The translations under genes were made by a program, and so were the position numbers. A model generated the notes under the pieces. The model did no database searches, was not told the DNA's origin, and saw nothing but the letters and a program-made list of their open reading frames with translations. This document shows positions 15,623-17,429 of a stretch of 17,429 nucleotides of DNA, one piece after another. The first letter of the stretch is position 1. Each line of letters begins with the position of its first letter. The stretch comes from Campylobacterales bacterium (lineage in GTDB: Bacteria; Campylobacterota; Campylobacteria; Campylobacterales; Arcobacteraceae), in the NCBI GenBank assembly GCA_019752775.1, contig JAIELU010000052.1, positions 1 to 17,429 on the forward strand, in the 5' to 3' direction.

Positions 15623-16327
15623 ATGTCAAAAAGAGTATTAATAACAGGTGGAAATAAAGGTATAGGATTAGCTGTTTCAAGAGCTATGTTAGAGTTTGGA
15701 TATGAAATTATTATTGTGGCTCGTGATTTTGATACTTGCCCTTTGGTTGGCGTTAAAAATGTGACGGCTATTGCGTATGATTTATCAGATGTAGATGGTT
15801 TACCAGCTCTTGCAAAAGAGGTAGGAAATATAGATATTTTAATCAATAATGCTGGATATATGCAACCAAAATATACTTACAACAATTATCCAAAAGAAGC
15901 AAGAGATCATATTATGAATGTGGATTTATACACTCCAATTGAATTAATGAATATTTTTTGTGAAAATATGAAAAAACAAAAATATGGAAGAATTGTAAAT
16001 ACAGCATCAATTGCTGGGCAAATTGGACATCCAGATGTTTGGTATGGAATTGCAAAAGCTGGACTTATAAATGCTACAAAAATTTATGGAAAAATGTTAG
16101 GTGCTTATGGAATTACAGTAAATTGTGTAGCACCAAGTCCAACTGAAACTGATATGCAAAAAGATAACTCTGAAGAGAGAAAAGCAGAATTCAAAAAAAC
16201 AGTGGCAACTGGAAGATTCGCAACACCTGAAGAGGTTGCAAAAGCTATAGTTTGGTTGGCTACTGATTGTCCTGAGTATATAAATGGAACTTGTTTAGAT
16301 ATAAATAACTGTTCATATCCTAGATAA
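15623..16327 (+). CDS. Short-chain dehydrogenase/reductase (SDR), substrate unknown
   Basis: Classical SDR of 234 residues, a normal length. The cofactor motif TGGNKGIG (8-15), NNAG (75-78), N99, and the catalytic S129, Y141 and K145 (YGIAK) are all present, so it should be an active NAD(P)(H)-dependent oxidoreductase of the Rossmann fold. R34 after the second strand (VARD) hints at NADP(H) preference. 'APSPTETDM' replaces the common PG motif loop that covers the cofactor. It resembles 3-oxoacyl-ACP reductase-like SDRs, but no fatty acid genes adjoin, so I do not assign FabG. GGAG at 15612-15615 supports the start. It is divergent from the histidine kinase and ends in a strong hairpin terminator. 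Confidence 0.88.
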   Translation: MSKRVLITGGNKGIGLAVSRAMLEFGYEIIIVARDFDTCPLVGVKNVTAIAYDLSDVDGLPALAKEVGNIDILINNAGYMQPKYTYNNYPKEARDHIMNVDLYTPIELMNIFCENMKKQKYGRIVNTASIAGQIGHPDVWYGIAKAGLINATKIYGKMLGAYGITVNCVAPSPTETDMQKDNSEERKAEFKKTVATGRFATPEEVAKAIVWLATDCPEYINGTCLDINNCSYPR

Positions 16328-16336
16328 AGTTAAGAT

Positions 16337-16364
16337 ATAGCAAAAACTTAGGGGTTTTTGCTAT
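16337..16364 (+). terminator. Rho-independent terminator after the SDR gene
   Basis: ATAGCAAAAAC (16337-16347) and GTTTTTGCTAT (16354-16364) form a perfect 11-bp stem with loop TTAGGG, followed by TTTGATTTT on the plus strand. The right arm overlaps the stop codon (16361-16363) of the convergent exporter gene, so it may serve both, with the better U-tract in the plus direction. Confidence 0.75.
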
Positions 16365-17254
16365 TTTGATTTTCTAAATATTTTTATATTATTTAATATC
16401 TTTACAGCTATTAAAGTCAAAATAGTTCCAATTATTATAGAAATATTCACCTCTTCTTTTAGAAAAATAATACTTAAGCTTATTGCAAAAAATGGTACTA
16501 AAAATATAAAAGAGCTAACTTCATTTGTTCCTAATTTCTCAATTCCTATAAAATAAATTGAAGTGGCAAAAGTTGTTGATACAACTGCAACACATAAAAT
16601 ATTTGCCCAAAAAATCCAATCAAAACTAGCATAAGACATTTTTGTTGGTTCCACAAAAAAAACAAGAAGTAAAATAGTCATAAAAGCATACATATAAAAA
16701 GAAAAAACCAAAGGAGAAGTTTTTGTAGATTTTGAACTAATAATTGTAAATATTGGCCATAAAACAGAAGCAATTAAAAAATATGAATTGTGTTTTGTAA
16801 ATATTTGATCAAGAGAAAAAGACCAAATATTTAAAATAGTTAAAACACCAATAACCCCCAAAATCAAAGCAAAAATGTCTTTTTTTGTCATCTTTTTACC
16901 AAAAAAAAGTGTCATAAATATAAAAGTATTTATTGGAATTAGTGTGGTAACTAATGCACCACCAAGACTTGCTGTTCCAAATTTTACACCTAAGAAATAG
17001 AATTTTAAATAAACAATCATTACAATAGCTGCAACAAAAGCCAAAATTAGACTTTTAATATTTGTACAAAAAAACTTTTTTGTGATTACTAAAATAGGGG
17101 CTAAAGTGATGATTGTAAAGAAGTTTCGTAAAAACATCATTTGATATTCATCGATATAAGCGCTTAATACTTTAGCATTTACCCAAGATGCTCCCCATCC
17201 TGCCATTGCTAAAACCATCATAAAATAAAATATATTTTTGTTTGTTTGTGTCAT
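16361..17254 (-). CDS. EamA-family (drug/metabolite transporter) permease
   Basis: Inner-membrane transporter of 297 residues, typical of the ten-helix DMT/EamA family (two five-helix repeats of about 140 residues). The first repeat begins 'AMAGWGASWVNAKVL' (17-31), a form of the family's GxxW/F...K motif in helix 1; the second begins near 'FLIASVLWPIFTIISSKS' (159-176) and ends with 'SSFIFLVPFFAISLSIIFLKEEVN' features typical of the last helices (P253, E267-E268). Substrates in this family range from amino acids to drugs and nucleotide-related metabolites, and nothing here narrows it. It is monocistronic: a gap of 96 bases separates it from the gene upstream, and it is convergent with the SDR gene. 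The ribosome binding site is poor (AAAGA). Confidence 0.88.
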   Translation of the reverse strand: MTQTNKNIFYFMMVLAMAGWGASWVNAKVLSAYIDEYQMMFLRNFFTIITLAPILVITKKFFCTNIKSLILAFVAAIVMIVYLKFYFLGVKFGTASLGGALVTTLIPINTFIFMTLFFGKKMTKKDIFALILGVIGVLTILNIWSFSLDQIFTKHNSYFLIASVLWPIFTIISSKSTKTSPLVFSFYMYAFMTILLLVFFVEPTKMSYASFDWIFWANILCVAVVSTTFATSIYFIGIEKLGTNEVSSFIFLVPFFAISLSIIFLKEEVNISIIIGTILTLIAVKILNNIKIFRKSK

Positions 17255-17335
17255 TTAAAATCTTTTATGTAATTTTTGTGACGGAATTGTATAATAAATA
17301 TGTAATTTTTAATAGAGAAATATTTTATTTAGGAA

Positions 17336-17366
17336 AAAGAGAAAAGCGCTTTACGCTTTTTTCTTT
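17336..17366 (-). terminator. Hairpin terminator of the small membrane protein gene at the window end
   Basis: Arms 17336-17348 (AAAGAGAAAAGCG) and 17354-17366 (CGCTTTTTTCTTT) pair over 13 positions with one G-T wobble and a five-base loop. On the minus strand the stem runs on into a T-rich stretch (TTTTTCC). The stop codon of the gene lies in the loop. Confidence 0.6.
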
Positions 17367-17429
17367 AATAAAATTAGAATTACTCCAATAATAGCTGCTG
17401 TAAATGATGCTCCAAAAACTCCAAGTTTA
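17351..17429 (-). CDS. C-terminal fragment of a small membrane protein (5' part outside window)
   Basis: Reading the minus strand into the stop TAA at 17351-17353 gives KLGVFGASFTAAIIG followed by VILILLKKKA: a glycine/alanine-rich hydrophobic helix closed by a cluster of lysines. This resembles the last helix of GlsB/YeaQ/YmgE (transglycosylase-associated) small membrane proteins, which end in a similar 'IGAVILLLI..KK' segment, but only 25 residues are visible, so the family is a guess. That it is a gene end is supported by the hairpin terminator wrapped around the stop codon. Confidence 0.5.
   Translation of the reverse strand, partial: KLGVFGASFTAAIIGVILILLKKKA

Noticed and set aside
15547..15846. 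Minus-strand open frame of 99 codons opposite the SDR start
   Set aside because: It runs antisense through the TGGNKGIG cofactor motif of a complete SDR gene; a shadow.
17289..17305. TGTATAATAAATATGTA upstream of the EamA gene as another copy of the nitrate operator
   Set aside because: Only 13 of 17 positions match and the dyad symmetry is lost; expected by chance in this AT-rich background.
1..17429. tRNA, rRNA, CRISPR arrays, insertion sequences or prophage genes
   Set aside because: No cloverleaf-like or repeat-spacer pattern, transposase or integrase motif was seen on either strand, although only by eye.

Overview
The window is very AT-rich bacterial DNA with short intergenic gaps and AAGGA-type ribosome binding sites. 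The gene content (assimilatory nitrate/nitrite reduction, NarK-type porter, a membrane methyl-accepting chemotaxis protein, several c-di-GMP enzymes, a Cache histidine kinase with a 'GNIAHQWRQPL' H-box) points to a Campylobacterota member, most likely an Arcobacter/Aliarcobacter-type organism. That placement is an inference from gene style, not from a marker gene.

Layout. (1) 1-1790, minus: the first 596 codons of NirB, the NAD(P)H nitrite reductase large subunit, with a GTG start and its 3' end outside the window. (2) 2044-6245, plus: a chemotaxis transducer and a globin-coupled EAL phosphodiesterase in one likely operon, then a stand-alone SEFIR-domain protein resembling single-gene anti-phage effectors. 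(3) 6269-8257, minus: NasA, the molybdopterin nitrate reductase. (4) 8464-10461, plus: a REC-PAS-(degenerate GGDEF)-EAL protein divergent from nasA. (5) 13405 down to 10471, minus: narK followed by a fused PP2C phosphatase/Ser-Thr kinase with a C-terminal membrane anchor. (6) 13633-15516, minus: an orphan hybrid-free histidine kinase with two Cache-like modules. (7) 15623-16327, plus: a short-chain dehydrogenase. (8) 16361-17254, minus: an EamA-family exporter, then the C-terminal end of a small membrane protein running off the window. No tRNA, rRNA, CRISPR or IS element was seen. No intergenic gap exceeds 300 bases; the three largest (1791-2043, 8258-8463, 13406-13632) all contain regulatory-looking dyads.

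How it works together. NarK imports nitrate, NasA reduces it to nitrite and NirB reduces nitrite to ammonium; the kinase/phosphatase gene is next to narK, an association also known from proteobacterial nitrate assimilation loci. All four are on the minus strand but are split by plus-strand signalling and defence genes. The most informative regulatory observation is a 17-bp dyad, TGTATAT-AAA-ATAT(T/A)CA, present identically upstream of nirB and narK at the same distance from a -10-like hexamer (31 bp between), with a third, perfectly symmetric copy 132 bp further upstream of narK. Related half-sites lie in the nasA/REC-EAL divergent region. No DNA-binding regulator is encoded in the window, so the factor that reads these sites must be elsewhere. 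The remaining theme is c-di-GMP and gas/redox sensing: two proteins with intact EAL active sites and no intact GGDEF, one fused to a heme globin sensor and one to an Aer-like PAS.
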